Positions 47,453 through 56,250 of a stretch of 64,000 nucleotides of DNA are shown here, in pieces. Source of the DNA: Hyphomonadaceae bacterium (GTDB lineage Bacteria; Pseudomonadota; Alphaproteobacteria; Caulobacterales; Aquidulcibacteraceae); assembly GCA_016791365.1 (NCBI GenBank), contig JAEUMT010000042.1, positions 93,620 through 157,619 on the forward strand, in the 5' to 3' direction. The translations under genes and the position numbers were made by a program. The notes under the pieces are model-generated. The model made no database searches and was not told the DNA's origin. It was given only the letters and a program-made list of their open reading frames with translations. The first letter of the stretch is position 1, and the number at the start of each line of letters is the position of its first letter.

Positions 47453-48367
47453 TCACGCGCGTGGATGCGCGCGCCGATACGACTGCAAAATTTTTTGTGC
47501 TTCGACGCTTGTGTACGTCTGAGTCGTCGAGAGCGATTCGTGTCCGAGCAGGTCCTGGATCGCGCGCAAGTCGGCGCCGTTTGCGAGCAGGTGCGTGGCG
47601 AATGCATGCCGCAAGGCGTGCGGTGTCGCGCTCGAAGGCAGCCCCAGACTCATGCGCAAACGCTCCATCAGCGCTTGAGCCATGCGTGGAGAGAACGCTC
47701 CGCCCCGGCTGGCACGAAACAGCGGCGCGTCCTCATCGATCGTGTAGGGGCAAAGCTCGACATAGCGTTGGACGGCGTCGCGCGCCGCCGCGAGCAGGGG
47801 CACAACGCGCTCTTTGCCGCCTTTTCCAGCCACGCGCAGCACTTCGGGCAAAGGCAGATCATGGCCTGTGAGAGCCAATGCTTCGCTGATGCGAAGTCCG
47901 GCGGCGTAGAGCAGGGTCAGCAGCGCGGCGTCACGAGCGCCCTGCCAATCGTCGGCGCCTGACGCTTGAGCTTCGGTGATCAGGGTTCGCGCCGCGCTCT
48001 CGGAGACAGGGCGGGGAAGCGCGCGTTTTAGCTTTGGCCCGCGCACCAAGGCGAGCCGCGCATTCTTCACGCCGTGGCGGCGTTCAAGATAGCGATAGAA
48101 GCTGCGGATGGCGGCAAGCGCACGCGAGATTGAGCGATCCGCGAGTGCATCGGGCCCCTGGCGGCGATGTGCGAGATAGGCGCGCAGATCGCGCGGCTCC
48201 AACTCGGCAAGATCGTTTGCGGCGGGCGCCCCGCCTAAATGCTGGCTCAAAAAGCCAAGAAACGCTGAAACGTCGCGCTCGTACGCGGCAATGGAATTGT
48301 CCGAGAAACGGCGTTCATCGCGCAAATGCGCGGTCCAATTGCTGAGTAATGCCGTTGCGGCTGTCAT
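47453..48367 (-). CDS. xerC: Tyrosine recombinase XerC
   Basis: XerC with XerD resolves chromosome dimers at dif during division. The 304-residue protein has an N-terminal SAM-like DNA-binding domain (about 1-105) and a catalytic domain with R159 (AGLRISE), the K182/K185 region in GKGGKER, H250-x-x-R253 (HALRH), H276 (LLGHESL) and the nucleophile Y285 (TQTYT). All key residues are in place. It sits next to a DUF4274 gene and near priA, a location seen in other alphaproteobacteria, and not among phage genes, so it is housekeeping and not an integrase. Confidence 0.95.
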   Translation of the reverse strand: MTAATALLSNWTAHLRDERRFSDNSIAAYERDVSAFLGFLSQHLGGAPAANDLAELEPRDLRAYLAHRRQGPDALADRSISRALAAIRSFYRYLERRHGVKNARLALVRGPKLKRALPRPVSESAARTLITEAQASGADDWQGARDAALLTLLYAAGLRISEALALTGHDLPLPEVLRVAGKGGKERVVPLLAAARDAVQRYVELCPYTIDEDAPLFRASRGGAFSPRMAQALMERLRMSLGLPSSATPHALRHAFATHLLANGADLRAIQDLLGHESLSTTQTYTSVEAQKILQSYRRAHPRA

Positions 48368-48392
48368 GTGCGCGAGTGTGTGCGGGTCGGGA

Positions 48393-49352
48393 TTAAGTTC
48401 GATTAAACTTCTTCGCCGGTGGCGGGGCCATGTGCTTCAGCCACCACTCGTATTGGTAGTGCGCGCGCCGGTTGGTGACTGCGTACTTTGGTGCGTGAGC
48501 GCGCTTGCCCTGATGTCCAAGGAGATCGGCCGGGATACGCCACGGGCTCATGCCGGTCGCGCGCGCGGCGCCAAGCTCTGCTTCGAAGGCATCGAGCTGG
48601 CGCATGGAGAGGCTGAGACCGAGGTCCGCGACCGGATAGAAGCCGCCCTCGATGCGGGCCGCCAGGTCGCGGACGAATCCGGCGTGGTCGCCGCCGCGTC
48701 GCTCATGGCGCGTGGCGACTTCACCGGGCGCGCCTGAGCACAGCGCAAACAGCGCTGTGGCGCGATCGCAGGTCCGTTGCGCCGTAATCCACTCCAGTTC
48801 GTCGACGCCTGGGCTCCAATCCCAGTGCAGCACGATCTCATGCCAATCGTCCGGATCCATTTTCTGGATCAAAGCTGAAAGGGTGGGCGCTGTGATATCG
48901 AGCGGCGCGGCGCGGCATTCCTGCCACCTGGAAAAATGGAACCGCCGCGCGCTCTCCGCCGCCGCCAATGGGATAAGCTCCGCGATGAGCCGTTCGCGTG
49001 TCTCAATCAGCAAGCGGCGAAAATCCGGATCGACGCGCCAAAGCGCGAGTTGAAACTCAAAGGCCTCGGCGCGCTCGAAGCAGCAGACATACGCTGAACT
49101 CACACGCCGCAACTCGATGCCGTCCAGCCGCCGCCAATTGGCGCCGATGATCCGGTCGACCATGAGCCGAAAGTGCGCATGCTGCGGCGGCACGGGTTCG
49201 TCAGGCATCGCGCCGCGATACTGATGATAGATCGTGTTCAACACCTGAGGCGGAGCGCCCTCGGGTGCGAAGGTCGTGAACAAGTGGTCGTGCGCACTGG
49301 CTGGCAGCGGCACGAGCCGGGACATGAGCTTTGCGAACATGACGACGAGCAA
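48393..49352 (-). CDS. DUF4274-containing protein
   Basis: A 319-residue cytosolic protein. The central region DPDDWHEIVLHWDWSPGVDELEWI followed by TCDRATALFALCSG matches the DUF4274 pattern (WH...W-D...Q..CD..TAL) as I recall it. The N-terminal half has helical segments with tryptophans and the end is basic. Function unknown. The start could also be an internal methionine (residue 5 or 10). It is divergent from priA, with 117 bp between. Confidence 0.7.
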   Translation of the reverse strand: MLVVMFAKLMSRLVPLPASAHDHLFTTFAPEGAPPQVLNTIYHQYRGAMPDEPVPPQHAHFRLMVDRIIGANWRRLDGIELRRVSSAYVCCFERAEAFEFQLALWRVDPDFRRLLIETRERLIAELIPLAAAESARRFHFSRWQECRAAPLDITAPTLSALIQKMDPDDWHEIVLHWDWSPGVDELEWITAQRTCDRATALFALCSGAPGEVATRHERRGGDHAGFVRDLAARIEGGFYPVADLGLSLSMRQLDAFEAELGAARATGMSPWRIPADLLGHQGKRAHAPKYAVTNRRAHYQYEWWLKHMAPPPAKKFNRT

Positions 49353-49469
49353 AGTCGCGCGTCCGTGGCTAAGAACCGGTCAGTAAGGAAGGTAAAAACG
49401 AATTCAGTAACAGCTCGGCCACATTCGAGCGCTTCCACCGACTCTCCTGACCCCCTAGATTCGGTAACA

Positions 49470-51749
49470 ATGAACTCGACCGCACGCCGCCGCGCCATGG
49501 AAGCGTTGAAGCGCAATCGGACAGCGCCCTCGTTGGGGCCGCTATTCTCGGTTGCGGAAGAGGGCGAGGAATTCGTCTCAGATACCGTCGATAAGGTGTC
49601 GGTGCTGTTTCCGCTGCCGTTGCCGGAACCGTTTGACTATCGCGCCGCGTCTTCCCTCAACATCGTGCCGGGCCAGCACGTTATCGCGCCCATCGGCCCC
49701 CGACTTGTGCGGGGAGTCGTATGGGGAGTTGAGAAGAATCACCCCGGAGCCGCGAACTTGAAGGCGATCGAGGAAGTGCTTCCCGGCACGCCGGTGCCCG
49801 AGATCAGCCGCTTGTTTGTCGATTGGGCGGCGAAGTACGTCGTGCGTCCTCCCGGTGACCTTTCGCGCATGGTGGTGCGCTCGCCCGAAGCGCTTTTTCC
49901 GCCGCCGACCAGCACAGTGCTGACGCCAACGGGCCAGCAGCCGCCGAAACTTACCGAGGCGCGCCGGCGCGTGATGGAGGAAGCGGCGAAGGAGCAGGTT
50001 AGCGCTGCTGAGCTCTCCCGGCGCGCGGATACATCGTCAGCAGTCGTCAAGGGCCTGGTCGATTGCGGCGCGCTGATGAAAGTCGAACTCAGCGAGGACC
50101 CGCCGTTTCCAGAGCCGGATTTGTCGCGTAGCGGCAAGGCGCTGTCTGACATCCAGCAAGCGGCGGCCGAGCATCTTTGCGCATCGGTGCGTGATGGCAA
50201 ATTCCATGTCGCGCTGCTTGATGGCGTCACCGGCTCGGGAAAAACCGAAGTCTATCTCGAGGCCGCCGCGGAGACTCTCAAGGGCGCCCCCGACGCACAG
50301 GTGCTCGTGCTCTTGCCGGAAATCGCGCTGACGCAAGCTGCAATGAGCCGCTTCGAAGCGCGCTTCGGCGTCAAGCCGGTGGAATGGCATTCGGCGATCC
50401 AGCAAAAGGCGAGACGCCGCGCCTGGAGGGAGATCGCCGCGGGCCGCGCCCGCTTGATCGTTGGCGCGCGATCCGCGCTCTTCTTGCCGTATCCGAACCT
50501 GCGCCTCATCGTGATCGACGAAGAGCATGATCCTTCCTACAAACAGGAAGAGGGCGTGATCTATCAGGCGCGCGACATGGCCGTTGCTCGCGCGAAGCTC
50601 GGTGACTGCATGGTCGTGCTGGCCAGCGGCACTCCATCGCTCGAGACCTTGGTCAACGCACAGGCTGGACGCTACGCCCACGTGCAGCTGCCATCCCGCT
50701 TCGGCGCGGCCGAATTGCCGGACGTCGAACTCGTCGATCTCAAACTCGATCCGCCGGAAAAAGGCCGCTGGCTATCGCCAAAACTCATCACCGGCGCCGC
50801 CCAGGCTCTCATGCGCGGCGAACAATCGCTCTTCTATATGAACCGCCGCGGCTACGCGCCGCTGACGCTCTGCCGCGCCTGCGGCCATCGCATGCGCTCG
50901 CCTGATAGCGATTCATGGCTGGTCGAGCATCGTTACTCGGGGCGCCTCGTGTGCCACTTGACCGGGTTTTCGATCCCGAAGCCCAAAGAGTGCCCGGAGT
51001 GCAAAGCTGTTGATGCGTTCACATCGATCGGCCCTGGCGTTGAGCGTATCGAAGAAGAAGTGCGCGATAGCTTTCCGAACGCGCGCGTCGAAATCTTCTC
51101 CTCCGACACCACGCCCAACGGCGAAGCCGTGCGCGATCTGGTGGCGCGGATGGAGAACAACGAGATCGATATTCTGATCGGCACGCAGATCGTCGCCAAA
51201 GGCCACAACTTTCCGAACCTCACCTTCGTGGGCGTTGTCGATGCTGACCTCGGCTTGAAAGGCGGCGACTTGCGCGCCGGCGAGCGCACATTCCAGCTCG
51301 TCAGCCAGGTCGCCGGCCGCGCCGGCCGTCACGAAAAGCCGGGTAGGGCGCTCATCCAAACCTACGCGCCGCACGAGCCAGTGATGCAAGCGCTCGCCGC
51401 GCAGGATCGCGACGCCTTCTTCGCCGCCGAAGTCGCCGAACGCGAAGCCGCCGGCATGCCGCCTTATGGGCGGCTGGCTGCGGTCATCGTCTCCGCGCCA
51501 AACGAAAAGCTCGCCGCCGACGCCGCGAAAGCGCTCGGCGAAAAAGCCCCGCACGTTGAAGGGCTGGATCTCTGGGGGCCAGCGCCCGCGCCGCTCAGTG
51601 TCATCCGCGGCATGCACCGTCACCGCTTCCTCGTCCGAGCCAATCGCGGCGTCGATGTCAGCGCATTCCTGGCCGCATGGTCGGCCCGCGTGAAACTGCA
51701 CAGCGCCGTTCGCGTGCAGATCGACGTGGACCCGTATAGTTTCCTCTGA
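49470..51749 (+). CDS. priA: Replication restart helicase PriA, with one zinc site eroded
   Basis: PriA reloads the replisome at stalled forks. The 759-residue protein has the 3'-DNA-binding domain (SVLFPLPLPEPFDYRA near 45-60), the winged helix, a helicase core with P-loop GVTGSGKTEVY and DEEH box (VIDEEHDPSYKQE), and the C-terminal domain. In the cysteine-rich insertion only C468, C471, C495, C508 and C511 remain; the places of the CPxC pair hold S477 and S480 and the second residue of CHxC is threonine. One zinc site (CRAC plus CPEC) is complete, the other is lost. The ATG at 49470 has a weak ribosome site; earlier in-frame starts lie in the divergent gene. Confidence 0.95.
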   Translation: MNSTARRRAMEALKRNRTAPSLGPLFSVAEEGEEFVSDTVDKVSVLFPLPLPEPFDYRAASSLNIVPGQHVIAPIGPRLVRGVVWGVEKNHPGAANLKAIEEVLPGTPVPEISRLFVDWAAKYVVRPPGDLSRMVVRSPEALFPPPTSTVLTPTGQQPPKLTEARRRVMEEAAKEQVSAAELSRRADTSSAVVKGLVDCGALMKVELSEDPPFPEPDLSRSGKALSDIQQAAAEHLCASVRDGKFHVALLDGVTGSGKTEVYLEAAAETLKGAPDAQVLVLLPEIALTQAAMSRFEARFGVKPVEWHSAIQQKARRRAWREIAAGRARLIVGARSALFLPYPNLRLIVIDEEHDPSYKQEEGVIYQARDMAVARAKLGDCMVVLASGTPSLETLVNAQAGRYAHVQLPSRFGAAELPDVELVDLKLDPPEKGRWLSPKLITGAAQALMRGEQSLFYMNRRGYAPLTLCRACGHRMRSPDSDSWLVEHRYSGRLVCHLTGFSIPKPKECPECKAVDAFTSIGPGVERIEEEVRDSFPNARVEIFSSDTTPNGEAVRDLVARMENNEIDILIGTQIVAKGHNFPNLTFVGVVDADLGLKGGDLRAGERTFQLVSQVAGRAGRHEKPGRALIQTYAPHEPVMQALAAQDRDAFFAAEVAEREAAGMPPYGRLAAVIVSAPNEKLAADAAKALGEKAPHVEGLDLWGPAPAPLSVIRGMHRHRFLVRANRGVDVSAFLAAWSARVKLHSAVRVQIDVDPYSFL

Positions 51750-51814
51750 CGGCTACCTCTGTGGCAATTGCGCCGAAAGGGGGCGGCGGCTCATAGCCGA
51801 GCGGGGTAAGAAAG

Positions 51815-52162
51815 ATGGCGGCGTTCAGGATCCTTTTGGTTGCGATGCTGATCGCACTCGGAGCCTACACGGCGGTGACGATTGCCAACCACGGCTGGAA
51901 TTTGTTGCCCGTGTTTTTCGGCGACCTTGCAGCGATGGAATGGGCGGGACAGTTCAATGCCGACTTCATGAGCTTTCTCCTGCTCTCCGCGCTCTGGACC
52001 GCTTGGCGCAACAATTTTTCGATGCAAGGGCTCGTCTTGGCGCCCGTAGCGTTCTTTGGCGGCATGCTGTTCTTGGCGATCTATCTGCTGATCTTAGGCT
52101 TCCGGGCGAAGTCCATTTCTGAACTCGTGATTGGGCCAATGAGAGCCGCCGCCGCACCGTAG
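51815..52162 (+). CDS. Small membrane protein of unknown function
   Basis: A 115-residue protein with three predicted membrane helices (ILLVAMLIALGAYTAVTIA, FMSFLLLSALWTAW, FFGGMLFLAIYLLILGF). It opens MAAFRILLVAML and ends with a short soluble tail. No family recognised. The ATG at 51815 comes 65 bp after priA. It is followed by a degenerate SDR fragment. Confidence 0.7.
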   Translation: MAAFRILLVAMLIALGAYTAVTIANHGWNLLPVFFGDLAAMEWAGQFNADFMSFLLLSALWTAWRNNFSMQGLVLAPVAFFGGMLFLAIYLLILGFRAKSISELVIGPMRAAAAP

Positions 52163-52202
52163 AACCGTTGCGGTGCGCGCTGCTCGCCCTCACAGTTTCA
52201 CA

Positions 52203-52290
52203 ATGACCTACAAACCCTTCGATCTCACTGGCCGCGTCGCGCTTGCCAATCGGCCTTGGTATGGCGGACGGGTTGGCGCAGACGGGCGAG
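52203..52290 (+). pseudogene. Degenerate 5' fragment of a short-chain dehydrogenase gene
   Basis: These bases match the start of the intact SDR gene at 52995, beginning at the same ATG and running through codon about 33, with a few point differences. About 17 bases that encode the nucleotide-binding TGGNGG turn are missing, which shifts the frame; translation would stop soon after. It has no 3' part. The HepT-MntA genes lie between this relic and the intact copy. It is a remnant of a duplication or of a gene replacement. Confidence 0.85.
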
Positions 52291-52297
52291 TGAGTCT

Positions 52298-52633
52298 TTA
52301 GGGCTCAAGAAGCGGCGCTAGGTCAGCTTCCAACTTCACCAAACCTTGATCGACAAGCGCCCACAAGATTGCCGGATCAACGCGGCCGTATGCGTGAGCC
52401 AAGATATGACGTGTGCCGACGATTTGCGCCCATGGCACGCCCGGCGCGCGGGCCCGAACATCGTCTGGCACTGAACGAGCTGCCTCACCGATGATCTCGA
52501 TGCACCGCGTCACGTGAATGGTCTTGAGGTCGCTCGCGAAGGCCGTTGCATCCATTCCCGCCGCGTGGGCGCGCGCATGTCGAGCGTGCTCGATCATGTC
52601 GCTGACCAGAATGCGCCAATCCTTGTTAGGCAT
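52298..52633 (-). CDS. HEPN-domain toxin HepT-like (DUF86)
   Basis: A 111-residue HEPN protein with the ribonuclease motif RX4HXY exact as R75-HILA-H80-A-Y82. HepT toxins cut RNA and are silenced when the partner MntA adds AMP groups to the HEPN tyrosine. The gene reads leftward behind the nucleotidyltransferase and overlaps it by eight bases, the normal HepT-MntA order. All active residues are present, so it may be functional. Confidence 0.93.
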   Translation of the reverse strand: MPNKDWRILVSDMIEHARHARAHAAGMDATAFASDLKTIHVTRCIEIIGEAARSVPDDVRARAPGVPWAQIVGTRHILAHAYGRVDPAILWALVDQGLVKLEADLAPLLEP

Positions 52634-52919
52634 TGATCAAATCGGCCTCGATCCGTTCGCGGAGGCCGGGATGTAGAGACTGGGGCGTGAATAAATCGAC
52701 CCGCGCGCCGAGATGCCGTTCCAGTTCTAGCTTGAGCCCAGCAAATGCGAACAGGTCCGGCGTGCGGCCCGATGCGAACTCAACGACGAGATCGATGTCA
52801 CTCTTCTCGGTCGCTTCGCCTCGCGCATAGCTGCCGAACAGCGCAATGCGGTCGACGCCCTGGGCGGTCAGCCAAGGTCGAAGCGCGCTCAGGCGCTGAA
52901 GGAGGTCGGCGCGATCCAT
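52626..52919 (-). CDS. Minimal nucleotidyltransferase antitoxin MntA-like
   Basis: A 97-residue nucleotidyltransferase with the exact GSX10DXD motif: G29-S30, ten residues, D41-x-D43 (LFGSYARGEA then SDIDLVV). Family members AMPylate the paired HepT toxin. A third acidic residue for metal binding could be D75 in ARVDLFTP. It is the first gene of the module. Upstream lie 75 bases before the SDR start, which must hold promoters in both directions. Confidence 0.93.
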   Translation of the reverse strand: MDRADLLQRLSALRPWLTAQGVDRIALFGSYARGEATEKSDIDLVVEFASGRTPDLFAFAGLKLELERHLGARVDLFTPQSLHPGLRERIEADLINA

Positions 52920-52994
52920 ATTCCTATTGTCTCACACAAGACGGCACATTTGAAGGTGCTGGCGACCAATACAGAAGCGAGGTTAAGCTGTTCC

Positions 52995-53777
52995 ATGACC
53001 TATAAACCCTTCGATCTCACTGGCCGCGTCGCGCTTGTCACGGGCGGCAATGGCGGCATTGGCCTTGGCATGGCGGACGCGCTGGCGCAGGCGGGCGCGA
53101 GCGTTGAGATTTGGGGCACGAACGCGGAGAAGAACGCGCGGGCCTTGGAGCAACTCAAAGCGCACGGCACAAGAGTCAACGCGCGCATTGTCGATGTTTC
53201 GACGGAAGCCAACGTCGTCGCCGGTTTCAACGCAACGCTGGAGGAGTTCGGTCGTGTCGATTCCTGCTTCGCCAATGCCGGCGTCTCCAATCGCTGGAAA
53301 TCCTTTCTCGACATTGGCGGCGACGATTATCGCCGCGTGATGGCGATCAATCTCGACGGCATGATCTGGACCATGCGCGAAGCCTGCCGCCACATGAAGG
53401 CGCGTGCGGAAGCGGGCGATCCGGGCGGCTCGATCGCGGCGGTGGCGAGCCTCGGCGCGCTCTTCGGCGCCGCGCGCAACCAGGACTACACGGCGACGAA
53501 AGCCGGCATCATCGCCGTCACCAATGGCATCGCCATCGAGTTCGCGCGCCACGGCATTCGCGCCAACGCCATCCTACCAGGCTGGATCGCGACGAACATG
53601 ACGGGCGCTGCGCAGGAAAACGAGGTCTTCACGCGCAACGTCATATCACGCGTGCCATCGCGGCGCTGGGGCAAGCCGGAAGAATTCGGCGGCATCGCCG
53701 TCTATCTCGCCAGTGACGCATCAAGCTTCCACAACGGCGATTCGATCCTCATCGACGGCGGCTATTCTAAATTCTGA
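52995..53777 (+). CDS. Short-chain dehydrogenase/reductase (SDR)
   Basis: A 260-residue classical SDR. The cofactor loop is TGGNGGIG (residues 16-23), the active residues are S152, Y165 and K169 (YTATK), and the C-terminus has the LIDGGYSKF family end. An aspartate near residue 67 (IVDVS) is in the adenine-contact place. ATG at 52995 matches the start of the degenerate copy at 52203; an in-frame ATG at 52950 is less likely. Substrate unknown. It shares one base with the start of the next gene (ATGATGC context), so the two were cotranscribed. Confidence 0.92.
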   Translation: MTYKPFDLTGRVALVTGGNGGIGLGMADALAQAGASVEIWGTNAEKNARALEQLKAHGTRVNARIVDVSTEANVVAGFNATLEEFGRVDSCFANAGVSNRWKSFLDIGGDDYRRVMAINLDGMIWTMREACRHMKARAEAGDPGGSIAAVASLGALFGAARNQDYTATKAGIIAVTNGIAIEFARHGIRANAILPGWIATNMTGAAQENEVFTRNVISRVPSRRWGKPEEFGGIAVYLASDASSFHNGDSILIDGGYSKF

Positions 53778-54359
53778 TGCGTGAAGTTTTTGCCGCCCTG
53801 GCGTTCGTCTTGCTGCCGGCTTGCGCGCATGCGCAGGAAGGATGGGTAGATCGCAGTGAAACGCCGATCGTACGCGCGACCGCAAACGTCATCGTCCAGT
53901 CTCTACCCGAGACTCAATATCGCAACTGGGGCTATCGCTGGGACGCGACCAGCATCCGCGTTTCGCGCTTCGTGCTTCGTGCATTGGCACATTTACGAGC
54001 CCGATCCCCGCGATCGCCCAGCAGATGCGATCGCACGCCGTAATGGTTGGATCGAAGCGCCGGGACGGATGATCGGCGTTTCGGTGTTCGGAAACGACAG
54101 CGCGGTCACGTCGCTCTCGTTTGAGTACTATGAATTCACCAATCTCGATCTGCTCGATGCGCTCCGCGACGCAGGCGCAAATGTCTCATTCCAGGCCGAT
54201 TACGAGAGCTATTCCGAATACGTGATCACATCGCCTGGCCGCGAGACCGGACTGCTCACGCTTAAGATCATCTGCACGCCGGAAAGTTCGCGCGCCGGAC
54301 GGCGCTGCCACAACGAAGCTGATTTGACGTTCAATCCGTTCGACGAACGGCGCCAGTGA
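53777..54359 (+). pseudogene. Exported protein gene broken by a 7-bp tandem duplication
   Basis: The 5' part encodes a signal peptide (FAALAFVLLPACAHAQ) and about 65 mature residues up to TSIRVSRFV. The following frame then encodes HWHIYEPDPRDRPADAIARR and continues for about 125 residues to the stop at 54357-54359. The switch is at a perfect tandem GCTTCGT-GCTTCGT at 53967-53980. Removing one copy restores a single frame of about 192 residues. As read, translation of the 5' part ends at 54043. No family recognised. It starts on the last base of the SDR stop. Confidence 0.85.
53967..53980. repeat. 7-bp tandem duplication that breaks the reading frame
   Basis: GCTTCGT occurs twice in a row. 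One extra copy adds seven bases and so shifts the frame by +1. Either a recent slippage mutation in the strain, a reversible switch, or an assembly error would look the same. Confidence 0.9.
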
Positions 54360-54437
54360 AGTCCGGAAACGGCCAGCGTCTCGGCTTCGATTCAGGCAGT
54401 CTCCTCCGCGTCGATCCAATCCCTGGAGACATCCAAG

Positions 54438-54908
54438 ATGTCCGTCATCCAGAAGGCGCGCAGTGTGGCTGTGGCGCTTGGAGCCTTACGTATGTCCGCA
54501 ACTGCCCATGCTTCGCCCGAACAGGATCGCGCCGCGGTCGCAGCGCTCGATACGGAGTATCAGGCCGCCGTGGAACGCAATGATGCCGATACCATGGCGC
54601 GTATTCTTCACCCCGACATGATCCTCGTCGTGGGCCGCGGGGCTGTGTTCACGCGTGAAGATTTGCTGGGTTCGGCGCGGGAAGAAGAATTTATCTACGA
54701 GCGTCAGGTCGAGGAGGAGGGCACGCAGATAGTCCGTCTCTACGGGGGCGACACCGCGATCGTTACAGCCTTGCTTTGGCTCAAGGGCACGGGGCCGCAA
54801 GGCCCGTTCGACCGCCGCCTATGGTTCAGCGACACTTATGTGCGGACACCGCAAGGCTGGCGCTATGCGTTCGGCCAGGCGTCGCTCAACCTGCCGCCGC
54901 CACAATAG
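54438..54908 (+). CDS. DUF4440/SnoaL-like (NTF2-fold) exported protein
   Basis: A 156-residue protein. Residues about 1-26 are a signal peptide (ARSVAVALGALRMSATAHA), and the mature part is an NTF2-like cone: QDRAAVAALDTEYQAAVERNDADTMARILHPDMILV, then RDDLLG-like FTREDLLGSAREEEF, and the end RRLWFSDTYVRTPQGWRYAFGQASL. DUF4440 proteins are common with mostly unknown roles. The 3' end overlaps the convergent MATE gene by 23 bp. Confidence 0.85.
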   Translation: MSVIQKARSVAVALGALRMSATAHASPEQDRAAVAALDTEYQAAVERNDADTMARILHPDMILVVGRGAVFTREDLLGSAREEEFIYERQVEEEGTQIVRLYGGDTAIVTALLWLKGTGPQGPFDRRLWFSDTYVRTPQGWRYAFGQASLNLPPPQ

Positions 54909-56250
54909 GCGAGGCAGGTGCGAGTTTGCGTTTGAATGTTCTAAACAAGAGCCATAGCGCACATGCGCATTGCGCCATGACTGAGGCGACTGAAAGCAGC
55001 CACACATGGTGCAACGTGAACCACGGCTGCGTCGACATCCAGAGAATGGGCGCGACGAAGGTCAGCATCCGCGTCGCGCTTGAGATCAGTGACGGGCGCG
55101 TGTCTCCCATGCCCTGGAAGAGACTGCCTGACGCCATGACCAGCCCGCTGAACACGAAATTCCATGAAACGATCTGCAAATAATCGTTGCTGATTGCGAG
55201 AACGGCAGGGTCGTCGGTAAAGGGTCGCGCAAGAATGCCCGGATTGATGTGACAGAGCAGGCTGAGTGTCAGCATGATGCCGCAGCTGATGAAGGCCGTT
55301 ATCTTGAATGTCTCGCGCACGCGGTCGTAGCGTTTTGCGCCAAAATTCTGTCCAGCGATGGGCGCCGCTGCGAATGCGACCGCCATCGCCGGCAGGAAGA
55401 TCGATTGCATGATGCGCCCACCAATGCCGAAGCCCGCCTGCGCGTCGGCGCCGAAATCGCGGATGACGAAATAAATGACGATGAAGATCACGAACATCAT
55501 CAGGAATTCGAGCGATGTCGGAAACCCGATGAAGATGATGCGCTGCCAGGCGTCGAATTTCGGTTTCAGGGAGTTCAAGTGAAGCCGCAGGTACGTTTGC
55601 ACCCGCGGAAACATGATGACGAGGCCAACCACGCCAACGAGGGACGCAATGCTGCTGGCCCAGCCAGCGCCCGCTGCGCCGAGCGCAACTCCTGTGCCCC
55701 AACCGGCGATCAGTACTGGTGCGAGCGCGACATTCACAAGCACCGTCGCGGTTTGCAGCACCATGGTAGGCATGGTCACGCCAGCGCCGCGGAGAGCTGA
55801 CGTCATTGCTGACGCGGGAAACATCATCGCCAGTGACGGCAGGAAAGCGAAGAGATAAGCGCGTCCGGCTGTTGCGCTTGCCGCATCCGCCGTGAGCGCC
55901 TCGACGCCATGTCCGCCAAACGCATATCCAAGCACCAGCGTCACGGCGCCGAATAGCAGCGACATGGAGATTGCCTGATCGGAAAAGAGATTGGCCTCCG
56001 CTTCGTCCTTTTTTCCAACGGCTTGCGCGACGGTCGCCATGACGCCGATCGCGATGAGTTGGCTTGCGGCCAGCGCCAGGAAGAAAACATTGCCTGCCGC
56101 GCTCACGCCCGCGATCGCGGCGCTGCCTAGACGCGATACGAAGTAGAGATCGACGATGAAATACATCGTCTGAAAAATGAGACTGATGCCGATAAATCCG
56201 GCCATGCCGAGCAGGTGCCCGGAAATGTGGCCCTGGGTCAGATCACGCAC
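54886..56250 (-). CDS. MATE-family efflux transporter
   Basis: A 454-residue protein with twelve predicted helices in two similar halves. It begins MRDLTQGHISGHLLGMAGF as many DinF/NorM-like MATE pumps do; the second half opens with FPTSLEFLMMFVIFIVIY. MATE pumps export cationic drugs with Na+ or H+. Residue QNFGAKRYDR near 307-316 is the family loop. Its start overlaps the DUF1330 gene by eight bases. It reads leftward in a small gene group with DUF1330 and a lipoprotein. Confidence 0.92.
   Translation of the reverse strand: MRDLTQGHISGHLLGMAGFIGISLIFQTMYFIVDLYFVSRLGSAAIAGVSAAGNVFFLALAASQLIAIGVMATVAQAVGKKDEAEANLFSDQAISMSLLFGAVTLVLGYAFGGHGVEALTADAASATAGRAYLFAFLPSLAMMFPASAMTSALRGAGVTMPTMVLQTATVLVNVALAPVLIAGWGTGVALGAAGAGWASSIASLVGVVGLVIMFPRVQTYLRLHLNSLKPKFDAWQRIIFIGFPTSLEFLMMFVIFIVIYFVIRDFGADAQAGFGIGGRIMQSIFLPAMAVAFAAAPIAGQNFGAKRYDRVRETFKITAFISCGIMLTLSLLCHINPGILARPFTDDPAVLAISNDYLQIVSWNFVFSGLVMASGSLFQGMGDTRPSLISSATRMLTFVAPILWMSTQPWFTLHHVWLLSVASVMAQCACALWLLFRTFKRKLAPASPIVAAAG

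Noticed and set aside
47453..48367. XerC-like gene as a mobile-element integrase
   Set aside because: Length, motif spacing and neighbours fit chromosomal XerC; no att sites or phage genes nearby.
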